Below are positions 49,752 through 59,017 of a stretch of DNA of 64,000 nucleotides, piece after piece. Under the pieces are notes generated by a model. It ran no database searches. It saw nothing but the letters and a program-made list of their open reading frames with translations, and was not told the DNA's origin. Origin of the DNA: Streptomyces typhae (GTDB taxonomy: Bacteria; Actinomycetota; Actinomycetes; Streptomycetales; Streptomycetaceae); assembly GCF_009755605.1 (NCBI RefSeq), contig NZ_WPNZ01000018.1:140981-204980 (forward strand), read 5' to 3'. The position numbers and the translations under genes were made by a program. How positions within the stretch are numbered: position 1 is the first letter of the stretch; the number at the start of each line of letters is the position of its first letter.

Positions 49752-50513
49752 ATGACGAAACGCGCTCCTCACACCACGAAGCTCGGCCTCCCCGACACCG
49801 TCCGCGCCTGCCTCTTCGACCTGGACGGGGTGATCACCAAAACGGCCGTCGTGCACGCGGCTGCCTGGAAGGAGGCCTTCGACGCGTTCCTGCGCGAGCG
49901 GGAGGGAGACGGCTTCCAGCCGTTCGACAAGGGCGCCGAGTACGACGAGTACGTGGACGGCAAGCCACGCGCGGACGGGGTGCGCTCCTTCCTGGCCGCA
50001 CGCGGCATCGAGTTGCCCGAGGGGGACCCGGACGACCCGCCGGACCGGCCGACGGTGCGGGGCCTCGGCAACCGCAAGAACGAACTCCTCCTGGAGAAGA
50101 TCCGCTCCGGCGGCGTGGAGGCGTACGACGGGACCCTGCGCTACGTCCGGGCGGTGCGGGCCGAGGGGCTGCGCACAGCCGTGGTCTCCTCCAGCGCCAA
50201 CTGCCGCGACGTGCTGCGGGCGATCGACGCCGAACCCCTCTTCGACGTACGGATCGACGGGGTCGTCGCCGCCGAGCGGAAGCTGCCCGGCAAGCCGCTG
50301 CCCGACACGTTCCTCGCCGCGGCCGCCGATCTCGGTGTCGAGGCGGCGCAGGCCGCGGTCTTCGAGGACGCGCTCGCCGGTATGGACGCGGGCCGCTCGG
50401 GCCACTTCGGCTATGTCGTCGGCGTGGACCGCGTCGGGCAGGCGGACGCGCTGCGCGCCCACGGCGCGGACCGGGTCGTACAGGACCTCGCGGAGCTCGG
50501 AGGCCAGGCATGA
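49752..50513 (+). CDS. Beta-phosphoglucomutase-like HAD hydrolase
   Basis: 253 residues from ATG 49752 (ggaagg 8 nt upstream). HAD motif I is CLFDLDGVI with Asp23 (nucleophile) and Asp25 (acid/base). The cap follows, then VVSSSANC (motif II), a Lys in ERKLPGKP (motif III), and VFEDALAGMDAG (motif IV). The pattern matches beta-phosphoglucomutase-family proteins encoded beside GH65 phosphorylases, converting beta-glucose-1-phosphate to glucose-6-phosphate. It overlaps the GH65 gene by ATGA. Confidence 0.92.
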   Translation: MTKRAPHTTKLGLPDTVRACLFDLDGVITKTAVVHAAAWKEAFDAFLREREGDGFQPFDKGAEYDEYVDGKPRADGVRSFLAARGIELPEGDPDDPPDRPTVRGLGNRKNELLLEKIRSGGVEAYDGTLRYVRAVRAEGLRTAVVSSSANCRDVLRAIDAEPLFDVRIDGVVAAERKLPGKPLPDTFLAAAADLGVEAAQAAVFEDALAGMDAGRSGHFGYVVGVDRVGQADALRAHGADRVVQDLAELGGQA

Positions 50514-52861
50514 TCACGCACGCGTCGTACGGGGTCGAGCCCTGGTGCCTGCGCGAGAACGTCCTGAACCTGGACGTGCTGCCGCAGAGCGAGTCCGTGT
50601 TCGCCCTGGCCAACGGGCACGTCGGCTGGCGCGGCAACCTGGACGAGGGCGAACCGCACGGTCTGCCCGGCTCCTACCTCAACGGTGTCCACGAGGTGCA
50701 CCCGCTGCCCTACGCCGAGGCGGGCTACGGCTATCCGGAGTCCGGCCAGACCGTCATCAACGTGACCAACGGCAAGGTCATCCGGCTCCTCGTGGACGAC
50801 GAGCCCTTCGACCTGCGCTACGGCCGTCTGATCTCCCACGAGCGGGTCCTGGACCTGCGCGCGGGCGTGCTGCGGCGGACCTGCGAGTGGACCTCGCCGG
50901 CCGGCCGCACCGTGCGGGTGCGCTCCACCCGCCTGGTGTCCTTCACGCACCGGTCGGTGGCCGCCGTCGCCTACGAGGTCGAGGCCGTCGACAGCGAGGT
51001 CCGTGTCGTCGTCCAGTCGGAGCTCGTGACCAACGAACAACTGCCGAAGTCGCCGCGGGATCCGCGCGCCGCTGCCGTGCTCGACTCCCCCCTGGCCCCG
51101 GAGGAGCACCTCGCGCGCGACGGACGGCTGCGCCTCGTGCACCGCACCCGGCGCAGCGGCCTGCGGGTCGCCGCGGCGGCCGACCACACCGTCGACGGAC
51201 CCGACAGGACGCGGACGAGCGGTGAGTCCGGGGACGACGTCGCCCGGCTCACCGTCACCTCCGTCCTGGCCCCCGGACAGCGGCTGCGCCTGGAGAAGCT
51301 CGTGGCCTACGGCTGGTCGAGCACACGGTCCCTGCCCGCCGTGAGCGACCAGGTCGACGCGGCCCTCGCGGCGGCCACCGACACCGGCTGGACGGGGCTC
51401 CTGCGCGACCAGCGCGCCTACCTGGAGGAGTTCTGGGGGCACGCGGACGTCGAGGTCGACGGTGACGAGGAGATCCAGCAGGCCGTCCGCTTCGCGCTGT
51501 TCCACGTCCTCCAGGCGGGCGCGCGGGCCGAGCGGCGGGCGATCCCGGCGAAGGGCCTCACCGGCTCCGGCTACGACGGGCACGCCTTCTGGGACACCGA
51601 GACCTTCGTCCTGCCGCTGCTCACCTACACCGCCCCGGACGCGGTCGCCGAAGCGCTGCGCTGGCGCCACTCGACGCTGCCCGCGGCGCGCGAGCGGGCT
51701 CAGCAGCTCGGTCTGCGGGGAGCGGCGTTCCCCTGGCGCACCATCGAGGGCTCGGAGGGGTCCGCGTACTGGCCTGCCGGTACCGCCGCCTTCCACGTCA
51801 ACGCCGACATCGCGGACGCCGTGGTGCGCTACGTGTGCGCCACCGGCGACGAGCAGTTCGCCCGGGACGCCGGTGTCGAGCTCCTGGTGGAGACGGCCCG
51901 GCTGTGGCGCTCGCTCGGCCATCACGACGCCCACGGCACGTTCCACATCGACGGCGTCACCGGACCCGACGAGTACAGCGCGATCGCCGACGACAACACG
52001 TACACCAACCTGATGGCCCGCACCAATCTGCTCGCGGCGGCCGACTTCGCCGAGCGCCACCCGGAGCAGGCCGTCGCGCTCGGCGTCGACGACGAGGAGA
52101 GCGCGGCCTGGCGGGACGCCGCGGAGTCCGTGCACATCCCGTACAACAGCGAACTCCAGGTGCACGAGCAGCACGCCGGTTTCACCCGCCACCAGCACTG
52201 GGACTTCGCGGCGACACGGCCCGACCAGTATCCGCTGATGCTGCACTTCCCCTACTTCGACCTGTACCGCAAGCAGGTCGTCAAGCAGGCCGATCTGGTG
52301 CTCGCCATGTACACCTGCTCCGAGTTCTTCGACGAGGAGCACCAGGCGCGCAACTTCGCCTACTACGAGCCGCTGACCGTCCGCGACTCGTCCCTGTCCG
52401 CGTGCAGCCAGGCCGTGATCGCGGCCCGCACCGGCCATCTGGGGCTCGCCTACGACTACTTGGTCGAGGCGGCCCTGATGGATCTGAACGACCTGGAGAA
52501 CAACACCCGGGACGGGCTGCACATCGCCTCGCTCGCCGGGACGTGGACGGCCCTGGTCGCCGGTTTCGGCGGGATGCGGCGGCGCGGGGAGACCCTTCGC
52601 TTCACGCCCCGGCTGCCGGAGCGGCTGAGCCGCATCGCCTTCAAACTGGAGGTCCTCGGGCGGTGTCTGCGCGTGGAGGTCCGTGCGACGGCGGTCACGT
52701 ACACGCTGCTCGACGGTCCCGAGCTGACGATCGACCACTACGGCGAGGCGCTCACCCTCGGCTCCGGGGAGTCGCGCAGCCGGGAGGTCCCCGAGCTCAA
52801 GCCGCGCCCCGCCCTCGACCAGCCGCCGCACCGGCGTCCGAACGCCCACCGCGGGACGTGA
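50510..52861 (+). CDS. Glycoside hydrolase family 65 disaccharide phosphorylase
   Basis: 783 residues from ATG 50510. A beta-sandwich N-terminal domain (ANGHVGWRGNLDEG) precedes the helical barrel with HAFWDTETFVLP, FHVNADIADAVVRY and the general acid Glu488 in GVTGPDEYS. GH65 enzymes phosphorolyse maltose, trehalose or kojibiose to beta-glucose-1-phosphate, the substrate of the adjacent mutase. Which disaccharide cannot be read from the sequence. Cytoplasmic; convergent with the STAS gene with only nine bases between stops. Confidence 0.94.
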   Translation: MITHASYGVEPWCLRENVLNLDVLPQSESVFALANGHVGWRGNLDEGEPHGLPGSYLNGVHEVHPLPYAEAGYGYPESGQTVINVTNGKVIRLLVDDEPFDLRYGRLISHERVLDLRAGVLRRTCEWTSPAGRTVRVRSTRLVSFTHRSVAAVAYEVEAVDSEVRVVVQSELVTNEQLPKSPRDPRAAAVLDSPLAPEEHLARDGRLRLVHRTRRSGLRVAAAADHTVDGPDRTRTSGESGDDVARLTVTSVLAPGQRLRLEKLVAYGWSSTRSLPAVSDQVDAALAAATDTGWTGLLRDQRAYLEEFWGHADVEVDGDEEIQQAVRFALFHVLQAGARAERRAIPAKGLTGSGYDGHAFWDTETFVLPLLTYTAPDAVAEALRWRHSTLPAARERAQQLGLRGAAFPWRTIEGSEGSAYWPAGTAAFHVNADIADAVVRYVCATGDEQFARDAGVELLVETARLWRSLGHHDAHGTFHIDGVTGPDEYSAIADDNTYTNLMARTNLLAAADFAERHPEQAVALGVDDEESAAWRDAAESVHIPYNSELQVHEQHAGFTRHQHWDFAATRPDQYPLMLHFPYFDLYRKQVVKQADLVLAMYTCSEFFDEEHQARNFAYYEPLTVRDSSLSACSQAVIAARTGHLGLAYDYLVEAALMDLNDLENNTRDGLHIASLAGTWTALVAGFGGMRRRGETLRFTPRLPERLSRIAFKLEVLGRCLRVEVRATAVTYTLLDGPELTIDHYGEALTLGSGESRSREVPELKPRPALDQPPHRRPNAHRGT

Positions 52862-52870
52862 GCCGGGCTC

Positions 52871-53200
52871 TCACACGGTGTCGGCGGCGGGGCGGATGGT
52901 GAAGATCCGGTCGAGGCCGACGATGGTCAGCACGCGCATCGTCTTGGCGGGGACGGCGGCCAGGGCGATGTCGGCGCCCGCGGTGTGCGCGTGCTGGCGG
53001 GCCGCGAGGAGGGCGGTGATCCCGCTGGAGTCGCAGAATTCGAGGCCGGACAGGTCGATGACGAGCCATTGGTCCGGCTTCAGGACGAGCTGGTCGACCT
53101 GCTGGCGCAGGGTGGCCGCGTGCGCGTAGTCGAGTTCGCCCGCCACGTGCAGGACGGGGCCTGCGGCGGTGTCTCTGAGGGTGATGTTCAACGGGTTCAT
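52871..53200 (-). CDS. STAS anti-sigma-factor antagonist (RsbV-like)
   Basis: 109 residues from ATG 53200, overlapping the phosphatase stop as ATGA. The STAS fold is clear: HVAGELDYAHAATLRQQV, then LVIDLSGLEFCDSSGITALL, with the phosphorylated Ser58 in DSSG. When dephosphorylated, such proteins bind the anti-sigma kinase and free the sigma factor. Here the upstream PP2C enzyme is the obvious phosphatase. The kinase partner is not in the window. Confidence 0.94.
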   Translation of the reverse strand: MNPLNITLRDTAAGPVLHVAGELDYAHAATLRQQVDQLVLKPDQWLVIDLSGLEFCDSSGITALLAARQHAHTAGADIALAAVPAKTMRVLTIVGLDRIFTIRPAADTV

Positions 53201-54582
53201 GAGGGTCGGTCCGTTGCCGGGCGGCGGGCGGGTGGAGGGAGGGCGGGGACGCCGAGGGCGAGCAGGGCGGTGTCGTCGTCCAGACCGTCACCGAAGCCTC
53301 GCAGCAGCGTCGTCAGCGCGGCGACCGTCTCCTGGGGCGAGGCAGGGGCCTGGGCACCGCCGAAGGCGAGCAGGGCGTCGTCGCCGAACAACTGGTCACG
53401 GGCGGGGCCGGTGCGGGCCTCGGTGAGGCCGTCGGTGTAGAGCAGCAGCGTCTCGCCGGGGGCGAGGGTGGTCTCGACGGTTCCCACGGGGGCGGTGGGG
53501 AGGATCCCGACGAGCAGCCCGCCCGGCGTCGGCAGGTAGTCGGCGCGGCCGTCGGCGCGCAGCACGAGGGCGGGGGGATGCCCGCCGGAGGCGAGGCGCA
53601 CGGTGGCGCTGCCGTCGCCGCCGGGTTCGACGACGCCGAAGACGACGGTGCAGTAGCGGGGGTCGCCGCCGCCCGCGTACCGCTCGTGCAGGACGGCGTT
53701 GAGGGTGGTGAGCGCCGCCGTGGGATCGGGGTCGTGCAGGGCGGCGGCCCGCAGGGTGTAACGGGTCAGCGAGGTCAGGGACGCGGCCTCGGGGCCCTTG
53801 CCGCACACGTCGCCGAGGAAGAAGGCCCAGCGGGTGCCGTCGAGGGGGAACAGGTCGTAGAAGTCGCCGCCGAGCCGGTCGGCGGAGGCCGTGTGGTAGT
53901 AGACGGCCGTCTCCAGACCCGGCACCTCGGGCAGCGAGGCGGGCACGAGGGACTGCTGCAGCACGGCGAGGGCGTCGGCGAGGCGGGACCGGTCGGCCTC
54001 CGCCTGCGACCGGGCCTCCTCGGCTTCGGCGCGGGCCTGCTCGGCCTCGGCGCGGGCCCGCTCGGCCTCGGCGCGGGCCCGCTCGGCCTCGGCGTGCGCC
54101 TGTTCGGCGTCCCGGCGGCGGCGCAGCAGTTCCTCTTCGTAGGAGCGGCGGTCGGAGGCGTCGAAGACGGTGGTGCGGATCAGCAGCGGCTCGCCCTCGG
54201 TGCCGTACTTGACGACGGAGGAGACGAGGACCGGCAGCCTGCCGCCGTCGGCGCCGCGCATCTCCAGGGCGACGCCCCCCACTTCGCCCCGCATCCGCAG
54301 CAGCGGCGCGAAGTGCGTCTCGTGGTAGAGCTTGCCGCCGACGGTGAGCAGGTCGGCGAAGCGCTTGCGCCCCACGACGTCCGCGCGGTCCAGGCCGAGC
54401 CAGCCGAGCAGGGTGGCGTTGATCCTGGCGATCGTGCCGTCCATCATCGTGGAGAGGTATCCGCAGGGAGCCGACTCGTACAGCTCCTCGGCACTGTCCT
54501 CGAGGAGGGCGGTGAACCTGGCGTCCACGCCCGCGTCGTCCCCGGTGCCGGACGGGTCCGCGCCGTGGCGGTTGCGTCCCAT
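53197..54582 (-). CDS. PAS and PP2C (SpoIIE-type) serine phosphatase, RsbP-like
   Basis: 461 residues from ATG 54582, overlapping the RsbQ stop as ATGA. A PAS sensor (about 25-155: YESAPCGYLSTMMDGTIARINATLLGWLG) precedes a coiled-coil of AEAERAR repeats (about 165-205) and a PP2C/SpoIIE domain. Metal-binding parts are DRLGGDFYDLFPL, FFLGDVCGKGPEAA and LLLYTDGLTEAR. This is the plan of B. subtilis RsbP, which dephosphorylates RsbV under energy stress. The RsbQ-like and STAS neighbours complete the module. Confidence 0.95.
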   Translation of the reverse strand: MGRNRHGADPSGTGDDAGVDARFTALLEDSAEELYESAPCGYLSTMMDGTIARINATLLGWLGLDRADVVGRKRFADLLTVGGKLYHETHFAPLLRMRGEVGGVALEMRGADGGRLPVLVSSVVKYGTEGEPLLIRTTVFDASDRRSYEEELLRRRRDAEQAHAEAERARAEAERARAEAEQARAEAEEARSQAEADRSRLADALAVLQQSLVPASLPEVPGLETAVYYHTASADRLGGDFYDLFPLDGTRWAFFLGDVCGKGPEAASLTSLTRYTLRAAALHDPDPTAALTTLNAVLHERYAGGGDPRYCTVVFGVVEPGGDGSATVRLASGGHPPALVLRADGRADYLPTPGGLLVGILPTAPVGTVETTLAPGETLLLYTDGLTEARTGPARDQLFGDDALLAFGGAQAPASPQETVAALTTLLRGFGDGLDDDTALLALGVPALPPPARRPATDRPS

Positions 54583-55385
54583 CACCGCGGCGTGCGCAGA
54601 AAGTCGAGTATCGCTTCCGCGGTGGCTTCGGGGGCGCTGAGCTGCGGGCAGTGTCCGGTGGCGGGCAGCGTGACGAGGCGGGAGCCGGGGACGGCCGCCT
54701 GGACGTAGGCGCCGACCTCGCGCGGCGCGATGACGTCCTCGGCGCAGTCGAGCACCAGCGTCGGCACGGACACGCTCCTCAGGTCCTCGCGGCTGTCGGA
54801 CAGGAACGTCGTGCGCGCGAAGACGCGGGCGATGTCGGGGTCGGTCGCGCAGAAGCTGTTGGTCAGCTCCTGGCCGAGTTCGGGCCGCTCCGGGTTGCCC
54901 ATGATCACCGGGGCCATGGCCGATGACCAGCCGAGGTAGTTCGCCTCCAGGGATTCGAGGAGCTCCTCGATGTCCTCGGCGCCGAAGCCGCCGCGGTAGC
55001 CGTCGTCGTCGATGTAGCGGGGCGAGGGGGCCACCATCACCAGGGCGCCGATCCGCTCCGGCGCGCTCGCGGCGGCGAGCACACCGACCATGGCGCTGAC
55101 GGAGTGCCCCACGAACACCGCCCGCCGGAGGTCGAGTTCCGCGCAGACCTCCACGACGTCGCGGGCGTACCCGTCGAGTGACGCGTACCGCTCGGGGTCC
55201 CAGGCGGACAGGTCGGAGCCGCCGGACCCGACGTAGTCGAACAACACCACCCGGTACTGCTCGGCCAGTGCCGGGACGATCAGGCGCCACATGTTCTGGT
55301 CACAGCCGAAGCCGTGCGCGAGCACCACCACCGGCCCGTCGTCGCGGCCGGTGACCGTCACGTTGTTCCTGTGGTGCATGTTCAT
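54582..55385 (-). CDS. rsbQ: RsbQ-like alpha/beta hydrolase
   Basis: 267 residues from ATG 55385 (ggaaag about 9 nt upstream; 55394 possible). It closely follows RsbQ: LAHGFGCDQNMWR, catalytic Ser95 in GHSVSAMVG, VMVAPSPRYIDDDGYRGGF, NSFCATDPDIARVFARTTFLSD, Asp217 in CAEDVIAP and His245 in TGHCPQLS. RsbQ is needed to activate RsbP, perhaps by supplying a small molecule to its PAS domain. Order rsbQ-rsbP-STAS with overlapping starts makes the assignment strong. Confidence 0.94.
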   Translation of the reverse strand: MNMHHRNNVTVTGRDDGPVVVLAHGFGCDQNMWRLIVPALAEQYRVVLFDYVGSGGSDLSAWDPERYASLDGYARDVVEVCAELDLRRAVFVGHSVSAMVGVLAAASAPERIGALVMVAPSPRYIDDDGYRGGFGAEDIEELLESLEANYLGWSSAMAPVIMGNPERPELGQELTNSFCATDPDIARVFARTTFLSDSREDLRSVSVPTLVLDCAEDVIAPREVGAYVQAAVPGSRLVTLPATGHCPQLSAPEATAEAILDFLRTPR

Positions 55386-55412
55386 GACCACCATCTTTCC
55401 ATGTGGTCAGGT

Positions 55413-56576
55413 TCATCCTCGCACGTGGTCGATCGTGCGTCCGAAGGGGCCGTCGTCGGCGAAGGCGCGGGCGGCGAAGCGCTTGCCCATCCGCCGGTAC
55501 GCGGTGGCGTTCGGATGCAGGCCGTCGGTCAGGTCGTCCGCCTCGTCCGGGCCGAGCAGCTCGCGCCCGTCGAGGTGGTGCAGATGCGGGTCCCGCGCCC
55601 CGCGGGCCACGGCGATCCGCTCCAGCTCCTCCCGCACCACCGCAAGCGTCAGCGCGCCGCCGGCCACGTCGTCCGGGTCCCCCAGCGCCACGATCCTGCC
55701 GTCGGGGCCCGGTCCGGCCGGTCCCGGGCTCTCCTCCAGGGCGGGGCAGCTCACCGGGGACATCAGCAGGAGCGGGGTGTCGGGGTGCCCTTCCCTGATC
55801 GTGTCCAGGAAGCCGTGCACGGCGGGCCCGAACGTCCGCAGCCGGAACGCGGCGAGACCCACGATGTTGATGCCCACCTTGAGGCTGATCAGGTCGGCGG
55901 GCAGATCGCGGATCGTGCGGGCCACGTACGGGTCGAGGAGGGCGTTGCCCGCCAGGCTGAGGTTGATCACCTCCACTCCCCCGAGCGCGGCCGCCACGGC
56001 CGGCCAGGTGCCGGTCGGTCCGTCGGCCTCCACGCAGTGGCTGATGGAGCTGCCGTGATGCACCCAGCGGCGGCGGCCGTCCGGCAGCGGCGCCCGCACC
56101 TCGCCGTCGGCGCGCAGCGCCACCAGTTCCGTGGGGGTCTGCTGCGGGAGCCACAGCTCGACGTCCTTCATGCCGGGCCGCAGTCCCGTGAACCGTACGA
56201 CGCCCGGTTCGCCCGGGATAAGGCGCTGCTCGGCGCCAGGCCCGGCCATCCGCAGCACGTTGCCCACCGGCGCCTGCACTCGCCCGGCGAGGACGCCGTC
56301 CACACGGAGTTCGACGAGCCCGGTGGGGCGCGGTTCCTCGTCGCTGTCGAGCTGCCCGGTGGAGGTGAGGACCTCGAGCTCCAGCGCGCACGCGTCGGTG
56401 CGGAACACGAGGCGTACGCCCGAGGGCATCATCGTCACCCCGTGGACGGCCGGGTCCTGGTACTGCTCCGTGGTCCACGCGGGCAGCCGGCGCGGCATCA
56501 CTCCGGCCGGTGTGCGCTCCAGATCCAGCGCACCGCGCAGCTCCACCGGCCCGTCGACCAGCGAAATGGTCCGCAT
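55413..56576 (-). CDS. SGNH/GDSL-type hydrolase
   Basis: 387 residues from ATG 56576 (GTG 56582 is a near alternative). An N-terminal beta-rich domain precedes an SGNH core: WVHHGSSISHC with the nucleophile Ser, NLSLAGNALLDPYVA with Gly and Asn, KVGINIVG and DGLHPNATAY with the Asp-His pair. It is a lipase/esterase with no clear signal peptide. It lies 27 nt upstream of rsbQ on the same strand, so may lead that operon and supply a product to RsbQ (speculative). Confidence 0.9.
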   Translation of the reverse strand: MRTISLVDGPVELRGALDLERTPAGVMPRRLPAWTTEQYQDPAVHGVTMMPSGVRLVFRTDACALELEVLTSTGQLDSDEEPRPTGLVELRVDGVLAGRVQAPVGNVLRMAGPGAEQRLIPGEPGVVRFTGLRPGMKDVELWLPQQTPTELVALRADGEVRAPLPDGRRRWVHHGSSISHCVEADGPTGTWPAVAAALGGVEVINLSLAGNALLDPYVARTIRDLPADLISLKVGINIVGLAAFRLRTFGPAVHGFLDTIREGHPDTPLLLMSPVSCPALEESPGPAGPGPDGRIVALGDPDDVAGGALTLAVVREELERIAVARGARDPHLHHLDGRELLGPDEADDLTDGLHPNATAYRRMGKRFAARAFADDGPFGRTIDHVRG

Positions 56577-56760
56577 TGTCACCGTCAGCGCTCCCGTCCC
56601 TGACCCGCGCGTGCGGGTCCGATGTCGCCTCGAACATGTCACACGTGGCCGTGGACCGGAGGGCCGGGGCGGGCCGATTCCACGGAGAGCGGAGGTTCGG
56701 CGGAGGTTCCTGGGCGATGCCGTTTCGACGCACGCGGGCCCGTCGTGGAGAATCGGGGCC

Positions 56761-57255
56761 ATGAGTGAGAACGTCTACTTCAATGTGTCCGCCAACGGCG
56801 AGAGCCTCGGCCGTATCGTCTTCCGCCTTTTCGACGACGTCGTCCCCCAGACGGCCCGCAACTTCCGTGAGCTGGCCACCGGCCAGAACGGCTACGGCTA
56901 CAAGGGTTCCCCCTTCCACCGCGTCATCCCCGAGTTCATGCTCCAGGGCGGCGACTTCACCAACGGCAACGGCACCGGCGGCAAGAGCATCTACGGCGAG
57001 AAGTTCGCCGACGAGAACTTCAAGCTCAAGCACGACCGGCCGTTCCTGCTGAGCATGGCCAACGCGGGCCCCGGCACCAACGGTTCGCAGTTCTTCGTCA
57101 CCACCGTCGTCACGCCGTGGCTGGACAACAAGCACGTCGTCTTCGGCGAGGTCGTCGAGGGTGAGGACGTCGTCAAGGCCATCGAGGCCCTCGGCAGCCG
57201 CTCCGGCTCCACCGCCAAGAAGATCGTCATCGACGACAGCGGCATCGTTGCCTGA
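56761..57255 (+). CDS. Cyclophilin-type peptidyl-prolyl isomerase
   Basis: 164 residues from ATG 56761. The cyclophilin core is classical and rather eukaryote-like: FHRVIPEFMLQGGDFTNGNGTGG with the catalytic Arg, LLSMANAGPGTNGSQFFV, and WLDNKHVVFGEVVEG. It catalyses cis-trans proline isomerisation in the cytoplasm. Monocistronic and divergent from the SGNH hydrolase gene. Confidence 0.97.
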   Translation: MSENVYFNVSANGESLGRIVFRLFDDVVPQTARNFRELATGQNGYGYKGSPFHRVIPEFMLQGGDFTNGNGTGGKSIYGEKFADENFKLKHDRPFLLSMANAGPGTNGSQFFVTTVVTPWLDNKHVVFGEVVEGEDVVKAIEALGSRSGSTAKKIVIDDSGIVA

Positions 57256-57921
57256 CCGGTCCGTCGACCGGCCCGTGCGCCAACGATGATCCGATGACGG
57301 CGTCCGCCCTCCCCCTTCGCGTTCGTGTACGTGTACGTGCGTACCGGTACGCGCCCGCCCGCCGGGCGCGGGGGAAGGGCGGGCGCCGAGCACGTCGCCT
57401 CTGGACGGCGTCAGCGGCCGAGGGAGCCGACGGGTGTACGCGGGCCCGTCCGGACACCCGTTTCTGCCTGGTGCGGCACCAGCCCCCGGCACCGATGCGC
57501 CCGCTCTTGCTGCGGTGCGACGGTCCGCGCGCCGTGGCAGTGCCCTGCCGGGCCCGGCTACTGTCCGGACCTGAGGCGAGCACCCCGGGCTGAGACCCCG
57601 CCCGGTGCCGCGACCTCCGGCTCCCAGACCTCGGGCCGCTGACAGGACAGGACGGCCGAAGACAGCCGGAGCCCTCGGATCCACCGCAGCGGACACAAGG
57701 GCCCCGGCTTCCCGCCCTCCCAGCCGTTCCTGGGGCGACTCCCGCGCGCCCCAGCAGGGAGGACGAGCCGGCGTGGGAACGACCATGGAGGGGAGCCATG
57801 CGTTCCCGCGCCGCGCGGCCGCCGCCCAGGGCCCGCGCCGCGCCCGCCCCTGTTCCCGGCCCTGTCCCAGATCGACGCGCCAGATGGCTCTGCGGGGCGC
57901 GCGGCACGACAGGAGGGGATG
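57256..57921. other. Intergenic region with no recognisable gene
   Basis: About 666 nt follow the cyclophilin gene without a convincing CDS; open frames on both strands have no family resemblance and lack ribosome sites. It includes an alternating acgtgtacgtgcgtaccggtacgc-like tract near 57325-57352 and a GC hairpin (cgcccgcccgccgggcgcggg) just after it. It may hold a terminator and the promoter of the downstream ORF. Confidence 0.55.
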
Positions 57922-58080
57922 ATGGTGCCGAGGGGCCACGAGCCCACGGTGCCGGCCCCGGACGTTCCGGCCCGCACCACCGGCGTGGTGACTGCGTGGT
58001 GTCTCCGGAAGCGGCGTCGCGCGGGTTCGCGACCTCGCCCGGCCGCCAGACATCGACCGCAGAACGGGTACGGCGCATGA
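57922..58080 (+). CDS. Short upstream ORF coupled to the VOC gene
   Basis: 52 residues from ATG 57922 (ATG 57919 in frame), with aggagg at 57911-57916, one of the best ribosome sites in the window. The peptide MVPRGHEPTVPAPDVPARTTG ends in a basic stretch (LRKRRRAGSRPRPAARHRPQNGYGA). Its stop overlaps the VOC start exactly as ATGA, while the VOC gene itself has a weak ribosome site. It could be a leader peptide controlling VOC translation; no family recognised. Confidence 0.5.
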   Translation: MVPRGHEPTVPAPDVPARTTGVVTAWCLRKRRRAGSRPRPAARHRPQNGYGA

Positions 58081-58877
58081 ACAGTCACGGAACAACCGCA
58101 AGCGAGGTCGTCGCCAGCCACTCGGTGTTCGGCGCACCCTGCTGGGTCACTCTGACCACGCGCGACCTGGCGGCAGCCGAGGCGTTCTACCACGCCGTGC
58201 TCGGCTGGGAGTGGCGCACCGGCAGGCTCGGCGAGCAGTACCGGTTCGCGAGCGTGAACGGAGTGCCGGTGGCCGGGGTCGCGGCCGTGGACAGCGTCGG
58301 GCGGATGGCCGTGGCCTGGACCCCGTACTTCGCCGTGTGCAGCGCGGACGACACCGTGGCCCGCAGCCAGGAGCGCGGCGGGACGACCGCCGTGGGGCCG
58401 CTGTCCTTCCCCCCGGGGCGGGCGGCCCTCCTCGCCGACCGGGACGGCGCCGTCTTCGGCATCTGGGAGGGCGAGCTGGTGTCGGGCTGGGAGGACTGGC
58501 GCAGGGCGGCACCGGTCTTCGTCAAACTGCACACCCGGGACGCCTTCGACGCGGCCATCTTCTACGCGGAGGTCCTCGGCTGGGAGTCCGCTGAGACCGG
58601 CTGCTGCGAAGTGCGTTACGAGGACAACGAGGTCGTGCTGCGCAGCCAGGGCGACGTCGTGGCCCGTATCCACTCGGGCGCCGTGGAGGCCGCGCCCGAC
58701 CCCACGGTCCGGCCGCGCTGGGAGATCCACTTCGCCGTCGCCGACGTGGCGGCCTGCGTCCGGGCCGCCCAGGCCCACGGCGGCAGCGCGGTGTACGAGG
58801 GCTCCGGCATGGAGGAGGCGATCCTGCGCGACCCGGACGGGGCCCGCTTCATCGTGAGCTCCCGGCCGAGGCGGTGA
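58077..58877 (+). CDS. VOC superfamily protein with two glyoxalase-like domains
   Basis: 266 residues from ATG 58077. Two VOC halves are visible: CWVTLTTRDLAAAEAFYHAVLGWEW near the start and FVKLHTRDAFDAAIFYAEVLGWES in the middle. Each half has a metal-site-like pattern and ends with DRDGAVFGIWE or DPDGARFIVSS. Members act on antibiotics, glyoxals or aromatic compounds, or only bind ligands; substrate unknown. Convergent with csbD. Confidence 0.92.
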   Translation: MNSHGTTASEVVASHSVFGAPCWVTLTTRDLAAAEAFYHAVLGWEWRTGRLGEQYRFASVNGVPVAGVAAVDSVGRMAVAWTPYFAVCSADDTVARSQERGGTTAVGPLSFPPGRAALLADRDGAVFGIWEGELVSGWEDWRRAAPVFVKLHTRDAFDAAIFYAEVLGWESAETGCCEVRYEDNEVVLRSQGDVVARIHSGAVEAAPDPTVRPRWEIHFAVADVAACVRAAQAHGGSAVYEGSGMEEAILRDPDGARFIVSSRPRR

Positions 58878-58893
58878 GGGCCCCCGGCCCCTG

Positions 58894-58936
58894 GGGGGCG
58901 GCTCGCACGGCCGTGCGAACGACGGCCGCCGCCCCC
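58894..58936. terminator. Nested hairpin between VOC and csbD genes
   Basis: gggggcggc (58894-58902) pairs with gccgccccc (58928-58936), and inside it a perfect 16-nt palindrome tcgcacgg-ccgtgcga (58903-58918) forms a second stem. It lies between convergent genes and likely terminates both. Confidence 0.7.
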
Positions 58937-59017
58937 GCACCACACCCCCGGGAGCACCCGGGACCGCAGCAGCGGAAGCGGCGGAAGCAGCGGCCGTGAA
59001 CGGCGCGCAGGCTCGCG

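Noticed and set aside
57256..58076. Long minus-strand frames over the cyclophilin-VOC gap
   Set aside because: They run on antisense to the VOC gene and have no ribosome site or recognisable motif.
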